From Anaerofilum hominis (lineage in GTDB: Bacteria > Bacillota > Clostridia > Oscillospirales > Ruminococcaceae), in NCBI RefSeq assembly GCF_014287275.1, contig NZ_JACONZ010000001.1, positions 1,054,001 to 1,118,000 on the forward strand: DNA of 64,000 nt. Direction: 5' to 3'. Shown here one piece after another: positions 43,047 to 51,602 of this stretch (its first letter is position 1; each line of letters begins with the position of its first letter). A model generated the notes under the pieces. That model worked only from the letters and a program-made list of their open reading frames with translations. It did not search any database and was not told the DNA's origin. The position numbers were made by a program, and so were the translations under genes.

Positions 43047-46000
43047 TTATCCCTGCCCGCCCAGAGCCCTGTCCAGCGCCGCGCGCAGCACGGCCACGTC
43101 GATGGGCTTTGCCACATGGGCGGTCATGCCCGCCTCGACGGTGGCCTGCACGTCCTCCGCAAAGGCGTTGGCCGTCAGGGCGATGATCGGGATCTCTTCT
43201 GCGTCGGGGCGCCCCATCGCCCGGATGGCGCGGGTCGCCTCGCAGCCGTTCATGTTGGGCATCTGGATATCCATCAGGATGGCGTCGTAGGTGCCCGGCG
43301 GCGCTTCTTCAAAGGCCCGCACCGCCTGCGCGCCGTCCGTGCGCACCTCCGCCCGCGCCCCGAGGCCCTGCAAAATCTCGGTGAGGATCTCCGCGTTGAG
43401 GGCGTTGTCCTCCGCCACCAGAAAACGGCGGCCGGCAAAGGCGGCGCCCTCTTTGGGCTGCTGTGCGCCGGGCGCTTCCCCGCCCAGCGCGTCCCAGGCC
43501 GGCACGGCCTCCTGCGGCGCGGGCTCAAACTCCAGCTCCACCCGGAACACGGAGCCCTCTCCCGGCCGGCTTTCCACCGAGACCGAGCCGTCCATCAGCT
43601 CCACCATGCCCCGCACGATGCTCAGGCCCAGGCCGGTCCCCTCGACCCGCGACGCGCCGTCTGCCCGGGCAAAGGGTTCGAAAATCACCTTGAGGAACGG
43701 CTCCGGCATGCCGATGCCTGTGTCGCTGACCGTGAAGCGGTAACGCACCTGCCCCGCTGTCTTTGCGGGGAGCTCTTCGGTCAAAAGCTCGACCCGGCCG
43801 CCCTCAGGCGTGAACTTTACCGCGTTGCTCAACAGGTTGATCAGGACCTGGTTGATGCGCAGCGAGTCGCCGTAAAAGGCGGGGTGCGCAAGCTGAGAGG
43901 TGCGCGCTGTCAGCGCGACGCCGGCCTCCCTTGCCGGGGCCTCCATCATCTCGGACAGCCGCGCCGTCAGCTGGGGGACCGAGAGCGGCACCGGGTTGAG
44001 GGTGAGGCGGCCCCGCTCGATGCGGCTCATATCCAGCACGTCGTTGATGAGGCTGAGCAGGTGGCGGGAGGAGACCGATATCTTGCGGATGCACTCCCCC
44101 ATCCAGGCCCGGTCGTCCAGATGCGCCGGGGCCAGCGCCGTCATCCCCATGATGGCGTTCATCGGGGTGCGGATATCGTGGCTCATGGCGGAGAGGAAAT
44201 CGCTTTTGGCCCGGTTCGCCTCCTCGGCGGAGGCCAGCGCCTTTTCCAGCGCGCTTTTCGCCTGCCGCTCTGCCGCCAGGGCCTCGGTCACATCCGCCCG
44301 CACCATGCAGACGGTCTCGCGTCCTCGATCACCCCACAGCACGTTGATCTGCTTATACCGCAGCTCCGTCTCGCCCTCGCCCCGGAAAGGCAGGATGAAC
44401 TCGTAGCCGGCGGGCGTTCTGCGCAGCCTTTCCAGCATGGTCTCCAGGCCGAACTGCCGGCGCGCTTCCTCCTGACTCTCCTGCGCATAGGCGGCCGCAA
44501 AGTTCTCCTGCACCGCGCGGTAATCCCGGCTGACGCAGGGGGGCAGGTTTTCCAGCACCATCTGCCGGGTGTACATCACGAAACTGCCGTCCCGGACGCT
44601 GACGATCCCCGCCAGCTCAAAGGTATAGGCCAGCATGCTCAGCAGGTTCTGCTGCTCCCGCACCGAGCCGGTGATGTCGGTGCACACTAGGGACACCCGA
44701 CCCAGCCGCAGGTCGATGGCCGAGACCGTCGTACTTTTCGTTCGGATGCCGCCGTTCTCATCCTTCACGGAATAAGAGATCGTATACGCGCCGCTTTCGC
44801 TCAGCCGCCGCTCGATCTCCTGCGGGGCCAGCGCTTTTGCAAAGGCCTCCCGGTCCCGGGGCACCACCACCGAGCCCGCCATAAACGCCACCCGCTCACT
44901 GTGGCTTCCGTGCGGCGGCGGGACCCGGCTGGCGTGTTCATTGCGGGCCAAGAGGGTATAAGAGTCCCTGCTGAGATCCAAATCAGCCACATAGTCATGG
45001 CTGGTAACCGAGAGCCGGTGGAAGATCTGCTTGGAAACGGCCTGGTCGGTCACGTCGAACACGGAGAGGATCCCCGTGATGTCCCCCGTGCCCGGCGTCT
45101 CCACCAGGTTCATCTGAAATTCCGCATAGCGGCCCCTGGGCTCCTGGGGGAGCCGGATAAAACACTTCTGGGTCTGCTCCGTTTCGCCCCGCGTGAACGC
45201 CGCCAGCGACGGCGCGTTCAGATAGGTATCCAAAAAAGCGCGCCGCTCTTCCCCGTCCACGATCAGCCCGGCAAGGCCGGTGAAAAATTTTTCCCGGTCC
45301 CGGCCGAAAACCTCCAGCAGCCGGGAGCCGGTAAAATCCCGGATATCCAAAATGCGGTTCCGCGTGATATTGCAGTGGCCCAGGACCAGCGTGTCCGGCC
45401 CCGGCGTGCGGTAGTGCTGCAGGATCAGTTCCTCATACTGCCGGCTCATCTGTTCCTTTTCGGCCACCAGCTGGTCGATATCCGTATAAGAGCAGTAGAG
45501 CCGCTGGACCCCGTCCGTGCCCGCCAGAAGAGAGACGTGGGTGCGCACCCACATATAGCTTCCGTCGCGTCGCCTGAACCGGGCCGAAAACTCGCAGTGC
45601 TCCGCCCCGCTGCTGCGGAACGCCTCCAGCTTTCTGCGGCTGTCCGGCACGTCTGCCGGATGGATGCCCGCGAAAGAATCCTCCCGGTACAGCGCTTCCG
45701 CCTCTTTCACCGTCATGCCGACCAGGGCGGCAAACCCCTCTGAGATATATTCCGGCGTGATGCTGCCGTCCGGCCCGTAACGGAGCACCGAGATCCCGCC
45801 GGGCAGATTTTTCACCAGGGTCTGGAAATACATTTCCAGCCGCTCTTTCTCCCGGCGGGCATGCACTTCCTCCGTCACGTCCCGCAGGTACAGAATATAG
45901 GCCGGGATGCCGTTCCAGACGCTTTCCCTGGCGCGGACCGTATACACGATCCCCGTCTTTTCCACCTCGATCTCGTGCTCCTGTTCGTCCGGGCCGCAGC

Positions 46001-47684
46001 GCCGGAGCGGACAGAACCCGCAGGGGCCATCCAGCCCCTGAATGGCCTTGAAGCAGGTCTCTCCCAGGCGCATTTCACCGGGCACATCCAGCCGCTTTGA
46101 TTCATTGAGATACAGCAGTTCATAGGTGTCTCTGTCGATGACGTAGACCCCGTCCGCGTGCTCGCTGGCCAGCGCGTCGGCGTCCGAGATCAGGTTGGTC
46201 AGCACCGCGTAAAAGCGGGGCGCCTCCGACCGCGGCCCCATGCGCCGCCCGTTGAGATGGATCCAGACCAGATCGCCGTTTTTGTGGCGTGTGCGGTAGG
46301 AAATGTCCAGGACCTCGCCGCTCTCCACGGCGGCCAGGGCAGCCGCTGTCACTCGCGGCCGGTCCTGCTCGCAGACAAATTCCAGCGCGTCGCCCGGCAG
46401 CAGCTTTTCATACTCCTCCCGCGTAAAGCCGGCCAGCTCCGCCGCCCCGTCGGTGAAGAAGGTGGGGATGAACCGCCCGCCCTCCACCCGATAGCTGGCG
46501 ATGCCCCCCGGAATGGAGTTGATCAGATGGTCCAGCTCCCGCCGGGTCTCTTTCAGGGCGGAAATATTGTGAAAGACGCACTGAAGCAGGGGAAAACCGC
46601 CGTCTTCCCCGATCTGCCGCGCCTGGACATGGACCCAGACCACATGCCCGTCCCGGTGCTGTTTGCGAAACTCAAACTCCGCGGTGGTCTGGTCCCGGAC
46701 CGCCTCATGGAGTTTTTGCACCACCATCGGGCCGTCCTCGGGATAGATCAGCTCTGCGGCGTCCCCCTTGACAAGTTCGCGGTATTCCTCCACGGTATAG
46801 CCGGAGAGTTCCGGCACACCCTTTGAAAAATAGACCGTCTCAAAGATATCCGAGACCCTGTAGATGGCCACGCCCCCGGGGATGGCGTTGATGATGTTCT
46901 CCATTTTTTTATTGGCGGCGGTCAATTCTTCTTCCAGCCGCTTTTGGACGCTGACGTCGCTGTAGACGCCGTAAAGCAGCTTTTCGCCGTCTTTCCCGGC
47001 CGGGAGCGTCCCCTCCAGATGGATCCAGCGATACTCTCCCAGCCGGTCGTTCCACAGGCGATAGGTGGCCTGCGTCGCGCCGCCGCTTTGAAGCAGCGCT
47101 TCGATCTTCTGCTTCAGGGGCCCCAGGTCGCTGGGGTGCACGTTGAGGTACTCGGTCCGCCGCTCCACCCGGCGGCGGTTTTCTTCCGAATAGCCCATAA
47201 TGTCATAAAAGGCCCGGTTGTGGAAAACCGGATGGATGCCGTCCTGCCCGACCCGGTAAACGCACAGCCCGCTGGCGATCCCGTCCAGCATCCCCGCTAT
47301 CTCCCGCTGCGACCTTTTGAGGTGTTCCTCCTCCCGCCTGCGGTCGGTGATGTCCAGGATATACTCGATGTGGGCCTCTTCCCCCGCCCAGTCGATGAGT
47401 TTTCCGCTGAGCTGGTAGAGCCGCTGGTCGGCGGGGTGCCGGTACTCCCGCACCAGCAGCTGTGAGCGGTCCATCTCACCGGCGCGGCAGAACGGGCAGG
47501 GGCTGTCAAAGCCCGCCGCCATATAGCAGGCCGCGCCGTCCTGCTGCGCCCGCGGAAACAGCTCCTGCGCCAGCCGGTTGGCATAGAGCAGCCGCCGGTC
47601 GGACACGGCGCTGACCAGCACGGCCGCCGGCACGCTGTCCAGTACGGCGGCGAGCTGCCGGGTGGAAAGTTCTTCCCTTGCCAT
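43047..47684 (-). CDS. Giant cytoplasmic multi-PAS hybrid histidine kinase
   Basis: A 1545-aa protein without membrane helices. Around seven or more PAS-like modules fill the first about 1130 residues, two of them carrying a C-x(9,10)-C-x2-C insert (C53/C63/C66 in SPCPFC; C544/C555/C558 in GPCGFC). HisKA follows (about 1150-1215, SAMSHDIRTPMNAIMGM), then HATPase_c (NLLSNAVKFTPEGG, DTGIGMPEP, GTGLGLSIVRG) and one receiver (MDIQMPNMNGCEATRA). AGGAGGG nine bases before ATG 47684. PAS modules may read redox, metal or small-molecule cues; the ligands are unknown. Confidence 0.9.
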   Translation of the reverse strand: MAREELSTRQLAAVLDSVPAAVLVSAVSDRRLLYANRLAQELFPRAQQDGAACYMAAGFDSPCPFCRAGEMDRSQLLVREYRHPADQRLYQLSGKLIDWAGEEAHIEYILDITDRRREEEHLKRSQREIAGMLDGIASGLCVYRVGQDGIHPVFHNRAFYDIMGYSEENRRRVERRTEYLNVHPSDLGPLKQKIEALLQSGGATQATYRLWNDRLGEYRWIHLEGTLPAGKDGEKLLYGVYSDVSVQKRLEEELTAANKKMENIINAIPGGVAIYRVSDIFETVYFSKGVPELSGYTVEEYRELVKGDAAELIYPEDGPMVVQKLHEAVRDQTTAEFEFRKQHRDGHVVWVHVQARQIGEDGGFPLLQCVFHNISALKETRRELDHLINSIPGGIASYRVEGGRFIPTFFTDGAAELAGFTREEYEKLLPGDALEFVCEQDRPRVTAAALAAVESGEVLDISYRTRHKNGDLVWIHLNGRRMGPRSEAPRFYAVLTNLISDADALASEHADGVYVIDRDTYELLYLNESKRLDVPGEMRLGETCFKAIQGLDGPCGFCPLRRCGPDEQEHEIEVEKTGIVYTVRARESVWNGIPAYILYLRDVTEEVHARREKERLEMYFQTLVKNLPGGISVLRYGPDGSITPEYISEGFAALVGMTVKEAEALYREDSFAGIHPADVPDSRRKLEAFRSSGAEHCEFSARFRRRDGSYMWVRTHVSLLAGTDGVQRLYCSYTDIDQLVAEKEQMSRQYEELILQHYRTPGPDTLVLGHCNITRNRILDIRDFTGSRLLEVFGRDREKFFTGLAGLIVDGEERRAFLDTYLNAPSLAAFTRGETEQTQKCFIRLPQEPRGRYAEFQMNLVETPGTGDITGILSVFDVTDQAVSKQIFHRLSVTSHDYVADLDLSRDSYTLLARNEHASRVPPPHGSHSERVAFMAGSVVVPRDREAFAKALAPQEIERRLSESGAYTISYSVKDENGGIRTKSTTVSAIDLRLGRVSLVCTDITGSVREQQNLLSMLAYTFELAGIVSVRDGSFVMYTRQMVLENLPPCVSRDYRAVQENFAAAYAQESQEEARRQFGLETMLERLRRTPAGYEFILPFRGEGETELRYKQINVLWGDRGRETVCMVRADVTEALAAERQAKSALEKALASAEEANRAKSDFLSAMSHDIRTPMNAIMGMTALAPAHLDDRAWMGECIRKISVSSRHLLSLINDVLDMSRIERGRLTLNPVPLSVPQLTARLSEMMEAPAREAGVALTARTSQLAHPAFYGDSLRINQVLINLLSNAVKFTPEGGRVELLTEELPAKTAGQVRYRFTVSDTGIGMPEPFLKVIFEPFARADGASRVEGTGLGLSIVRGMVELMDGSVSVESRPGEGSVFRVELEFEPAPQEAVPAWDALGGEAPGAQQPKEGAAFAGRRFLVAEDNALNAEILTEILQGLGARAEVRTDGAQAVRAFEEAPPGTYDAILMDIQMPNMNGCEATRAIRAMGRPDAEEIPIIALTANAFAEDVQATVEAGMTAHVAKPIDVAVLRAALDRALGGQG

Positions 47685-48033
47685 CGTTTTGCGCCCTCCT
47701 TTTCCGCCGGCATGGGGCCGGCCCGTCCAAAACCCACTTCGGCGGCCGCGCGCTTTGCCGGGCCGCTCTTGTGCCGGCCGCCGGGACCCGCGCCTCTGCG
47801 GGAGGCATACGCTGCCCGGCAAAGCGGCAAGAGTCCAGTTTCCCCGCCGGCCTTTTAGGGGCGCGCACCGTCAAAGCGCCGCCGCATCCCGGGGCCACCG
47901 CGCGTCTCCCAGCCGCCGGGTCTCCCATCCCGGGCTCGCCTGCCCGGAAAGGCCCCGGCCCCGGAACTGCGCCCTCGCAGCCGCGCGGCGCGGGCCGCTC
48001 CATTTTATGTACCGCGTGTGGGCCGCGCCGCCC

Positions 48034-49698
48034 TTACGCGTCTGTTCCCGTCATGAGCCGCTCAAACGCCTCCACCGGCATCGGCCGGGCGAAATAATAG
48101 CCCTGGGCATACTCGCAGCCGATGGCGCGCAGCCGCTCCAGCTGTTCCGCCGTCTCGACGCCCTCCGCCACCACGCTCAGCGACATCAGATGGGCAAGCT
48201 TGACGATGAACCGCATGATCTCCTGGTTGACCGGGGTCACCGGCTCGCTCTGGATAAACTGCATGTCCAGCTTTAAGACGTCCACCGGCATCTGGTGCAG
48301 CATGTGCAGGGATGAGTAGCCGCTGCCGAAGTCGTCCATTTCAATGACGAAGCCCCGCGCCCGCAGGCGGCTCACCGTGTCGATGATCTGTTGCGGGTTT
48401 TCGGTATAGGAGCTCTCGGTGATCTCCAGATGCAGGCAGCCGGGCGCCAGCCCGTATTTTTGCAGCAACCCGGTCAGGATGCCGGTCAAATCGACGTTAT
48501 AGACGTCGGCCCGCGACACATTGACCGAGACGGGCAAGGGCGGCAGCCCCTTTTCCCGCCAGCCTTGCAGGACGGCGCAGGTCCGGTCCCAAACGTATTG
48601 ATCCAGCTGTGTGATGAACCCGTTACGCTCAAACAGCGGGATGAACACCGCGGGGGACTGCAGGCCCCACCGAGGATGGTTCCACCGCACCAGCGCCTCT
48701 GCGCCGCTCAGGCTGCCGTCGGCAATGCGGTATTTCGGCTGCAGGTAGATCTCAAACTGCCCGTCCGCCAAAGCCTGCTCCATGCCGTCGACGATCTCCT
48801 GCTCCAGCAGCAGCCTTCTGCGCAGCACGTCGTCGTAACAGGCAAAATAGTTCTGATACTGTCCCTTGACGCTGTGGGCCGCCAGCAGCGCGCGGTCGCA
48901 CATCTGCTCCACCGGGACGTCCCGGTCCTCCACCTGGTAGACGCCCCACTTGATCACCACGTTCTGGGTCTGGGACAGGGCGTTGATCCGGGCACAGGAC
49001 CGCCGGAACATCTCATTGTCGTATGTCCAGCGGCGCTCGATGATGCAGGCGAACTGGTCGGCGTGAAAATGGCTGCAGATCCCCCTGCCCTGCGTATCCT
49101 CCTTGCAGCTCTGCGCGATCGCCAGCAGCAGCCGGTCGCCCGCGGGGATGCCGAAAACGTCGTTGACCAGCTTGAAGTTGACCACGTCGGAACAGATGAT
49201 GTCGTATTTTTTGTCCGGGTTCTGGGCGAGGAGCTCCTCCACCCGGCGGCAGAAAAAGGCCTTGCTGTAAAGCCCGGTCAGCCGGTCGTACTGAAACTCG
49301 TTGACCAGGGCGGCGGTCTCCCGCAGATGGATGATGTTGGCCACCCGGCGCAGGATGATCTGCGGCTTGTAGGGCTTGGCCACAAAGTCGGCGGCGCCGC
49401 GGGACAGGGCGGTGACCTCCTCTGACTCGCCGTCGTTCTGGGTGGTGACGATGACCGGGACGGCGGCGAGGGCCGGGTCGTCCCGCACCGCGTCCAAAAA
49501 TCCATAGCCGTCCATGACCGGCATGACGATGTCCAGCAGCACCAGGGAAAAGCCGCCCGCGTCCCGCCGCAGGCACTCGAGTGCCTGCCACCCGTTTTCC
49601 GCCTCCACAACATCGTAAGCGGGCTTCAGGATCTCGCACAGAATACCGCGGTTGAGCGCGTTGTCCTCCACCACGAGGATCTTTCTTTTCACGGCCAT
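48034..49698 (-). CDS. Response regulator with degenerate GGDEF and EAL phosphodiesterase domains
   Basis: The 554-aa protein has a receiver (residues 5-122, D56 in LLDIVMPVMDG), a GGDEF fold in which the signature is replaced by HADQF (212-216), so cyclase activity is unlikely, and an EAL domain with GAEALVRWNHP (about 332-342), EITESSY, DDFGSGYSSLHML, KLDMQFI and EGVETAEQ, all motif positions expected of an active c-di-GMP phosphodiesterase. It is probably the output for one or more hybrid kinases nearby, by phosphorelay through an HPt not found here (inference). A conserved promoter element lies 220 bp upstream. The 48034-47684 gap (349 bp) shows nothing clear. Confidence 0.9.
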   Translation of the reverse strand: MAVKRKILVVEDNALNRGILCEILKPAYDVVEAENGWQALECLRRDAGGFSLVLLDIVMPVMDGYGFLDAVRDDPALAAVPVIVTTQNDGESEEVTALSRGAADFVAKPYKPQIILRRVANIIHLRETAALVNEFQYDRLTGLYSKAFFCRRVEELLAQNPDKKYDIICSDVVNFKLVNDVFGIPAGDRLLLAIAQSCKEDTQGRGICSHFHADQFACIIERRWTYDNEMFRRSCARINALSQTQNVVIKWGVYQVEDRDVPVEQMCDRALLAAHSVKGQYQNYFACYDDVLRRRLLLEQEIVDGMEQALADGQFEIYLQPKYRIADGSLSGAEALVRWNHPRWGLQSPAVFIPLFERNGFITQLDQYVWDRTCAVLQGWREKGLPPLPVSVNVSRADVYNVDLTGILTGLLQKYGLAPGCLHLEITESSYTENPQQIIDTVSRLRARGFVIEMDDFGSGYSSLHMLHQMPVDVLKLDMQFIQSEPVTPVNQEIMRFIVKLAHLMSLSVVAEGVETAEQLERLRAIGCEYAQGYYFARPMPVEAFERLMTGTDA

Positions 49699-49897
49699 GC
49701 GCTGTTTCCACCTCTTTTTTCCGGGCGGAGGGGCGCGGCTGCGCCCTTTCGCCTCGGGCTGTCAAAAAATAAAGGCCCGTCCGCCCCGCGCCGCCGGCGC
49801 GCCGGTGGGAGGGCTGCAAAAAACAAAGCGTCGGGCGCAGCCGCACCCGCTTTGGCAAAAGCGGGGCCGCGTCCGAAAAAGCCCCAAAACGGCCTTA

Positions 49898-49950
49898 TTG
49901 TTCACATCCATATTTAGACCCAGTATAACAAATGAAACCCGAAATAGCAA
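49898..49950 (-). promoter_or_regulatory. Promoter plus conserved downstream element (copy 1)
   Basis: On the minus strand TTGCTA (49945-49950), 17-bp spacer, TATACT (49922-49927), followed by GGGTC-N-AATATGGATGTGAACAA. The region is nearly identical to 56975-57028. It drives the REC-EAL gene with a leader of about 215 nt. Confidence 0.6.
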
Positions 49951-50053
49951 CTGTTCGCGGGGAAGGAGCCGCGCGTGTGGAAAGCCGGCCAAAAAAATGC
50001 TATACTGAAATTGCCGTAAAACGGATTTCCGCAAAAAAATGGAGGGGCCTGTT

Positions 50054-51520
50054 TTGAAAAGCGGTGCTGAACTGCACAAGATCGTCTATAACGTATTGCT
50101 CACCCAGATCCAATTCGGCGCTTATCGCCGCGGGGAAAAACTGCCCACTATAGAAGAGGCCGGCGCACAGCTCGGCGTGTCGGTGGACACTGCCCGCGCC
50201 GCCTATCTGGAGCTCAAGGAAAAGGGCTATATCACCCTGTCCAAAAACGTGGGCGCCACCGTGAAAGCGGACTACAGCGCGGCGGAGACGGAAAATTTTA
50301 TTCAGACCTTTTTTTCACAGCGCAAAAGCGCGATGGCCGACCTGGCAGACGCGATGCTCCCGCTGTTCGGCAACGCCCAGTGGGTGGGGCTCCGGCACGC
50401 CGGCGGCCAGACACTGCGTGCCATGGAGGAGCTTTTGGACAGAGAGGCTGCGGCGGCCCCCTATGCGATGCTGGAGCATCTGGACCAAAAGTACAGCGCC
50501 CTCGGAAACCCGCTGCTCACCCGCCTTGCCTGGCAGGCTTTCATGTTCCTGCACGCGCCCTTTTTCAGCATCCCAGAAAATCTGCGTTATTTTGACCGCT
50601 CCGCCGATTATCTGCCGCAGGTCCTGTCCCTCTGCCGCGCCAAAGACTGGCCCGCGCTGCGCGCGGCGCTGGACCGGTCGGTCGGGCAGCTGTCCCCTGC
50701 GCTTTCCCGCTTTTACGGGGCCAGGATCACCCGGCCCGCCTGCGATGAGGTCAGCTTCACCTGGAGCTCCTACAAAAAAAGCGGGCAGCTGCGTTACTCC
50801 CTTGCCATGGAGCTTCTCATCTCGATCAGCCGGGGCGTCTATCCCGCCGGCGGGCTGCTTCCCCCGCAGCAGGAACTGGCGGCCCAAAAAGGCGTCTCGG
50901 TGAGCACGGTCCGCAGGGCCTTGGAGCTGCTGCACAGCGTCGGGGCCATCAAGTCGGCCCGCTATGTGGGCACCTGGGTGCTGCCGTTTGAACAGGCCAC
51001 CGAGAACAGCGACTTTACCAGGCCGGTCCTTCAGCGGCGGCTGCTGGATATGGCCGAAAGCCTGCAGATCCTCGCCTTATCCTGCAAAGAGGTGAGCCTG
51101 CTCACGCTGTCCAGCCTCAGCCGCGGCGCGGCGGAGGACCTGTGCGGCGCGCTGCAGGCGCACAGACGCTGGCGGCGGGGCGAAGTGCTGTCCTATTTTA
51201 TTCTGGACCGCATCGCCGAAAACGCCCCGCGCCAGGCCATCCGCACCGTTTACGCCGAGCTGCTGCGGCAGTTTTTCTGGGGCTACGCGCTGCGCGGCCT
51301 GAAAGGGAGCCAGGCGGATATCAACGCCCTGTACGACCCCTACTTTGACGAGTTGACCGGGGCGCTGCGCGCCGGGGACTTTCCCCGCTTTGCGGCCGTT
51401 CTGGAATCGCTTGTGCTGTATGAACTGCGCTGGACCGTTCGTCTTTTGTCCCGGCTCGGCGTGCCGGGCGCCGAGACCATCCTGCTCCCGGACGACGAAG
51501 CCCCGGACGCCCCCCTTTGA
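50054..51520 (+). CDS. GntR-family regulator with two tandem HTH-effector halves
   Basis: A 488-aa protein, about twice normal length. The first winged-helix (about 5-75, RRGEKLPTIEEAGAQLGVSV) is followed by a helical region. A second GntR HTH (about 244-312, PAGGLLPPQQELAAQKGVSV) then precedes another helical region ending LPDDEAPDAPL. GntR proteins normally have one such unit, so this looks like an internal duplication and fusion. The TTG at 50054 sits six bases after GGAGGGG; an in-frame ATG at 50039 overlaps that SD and was rejected. Divergent from the REC-EAL gene. Ligand unknown. Confidence 0.8.
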   Translation: MKSGAELHKIVYNVLLTQIQFGAYRRGEKLPTIEEAGAQLGVSVDTARAAYLELKEKGYITLSKNVGATVKADYSAAETENFIQTFFSQRKSAMADLADAMLPLFGNAQWVGLRHAGGQTLRAMEELLDREAAAAPYAMLEHLDQKYSALGNPLLTRLAWQAFMFLHAPFFSIPENLRYFDRSADYLPQVLSLCRAKDWPALRAALDRSVGQLSPALSRFYGARITRPACDEVSFTWSSYKKSGQLRYSLAMELLISISRGVYPAGGLLPPQQELAAQKGVSVSTVRRALELLHSVGAIKSARYVGTWVLPFEQATENSDFTRPVLQRRLLDMAESLQILALSCKEVSLLTLSSLSRGAAEDLCGALQAHRRWRRGEVLSYFILDRIAENAPRQAIRTVYAELLRQFFWGYALRGLKGSQADINALYDPYFDELTGALRAGDFPRFAAVLESLVLYELRWTVRLLSRLGVPGAETILLPDDEAPDAPL

Positions 51521-51523
51521 CAG

Positions 51524-51560
51524 AAAAACCCTGCGGGATCCCGGTCCCACAGGGTTTTTT
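51524..51560. terminator. Bidirectional terminator
   Basis: AAAACCCTG...CAGGGTTTTTT with a CGGGATCCCG inner hairpin, between converging genes at 51520 and 51603. Confidence 0.75.
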
Positions 51561-51602
51561 GCGCGCAGAGCCGCGCAGCCCGCGGCACAGGCCGCAGCGG
51601 GT

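Noticed and set aside
49699..49898. c-di-GMP riboswitch in the long leader of the REC-EAL gene
   Set aside because: I could not find the conserved GEMM-type core; the leader is GC-rich without the expected motifs.
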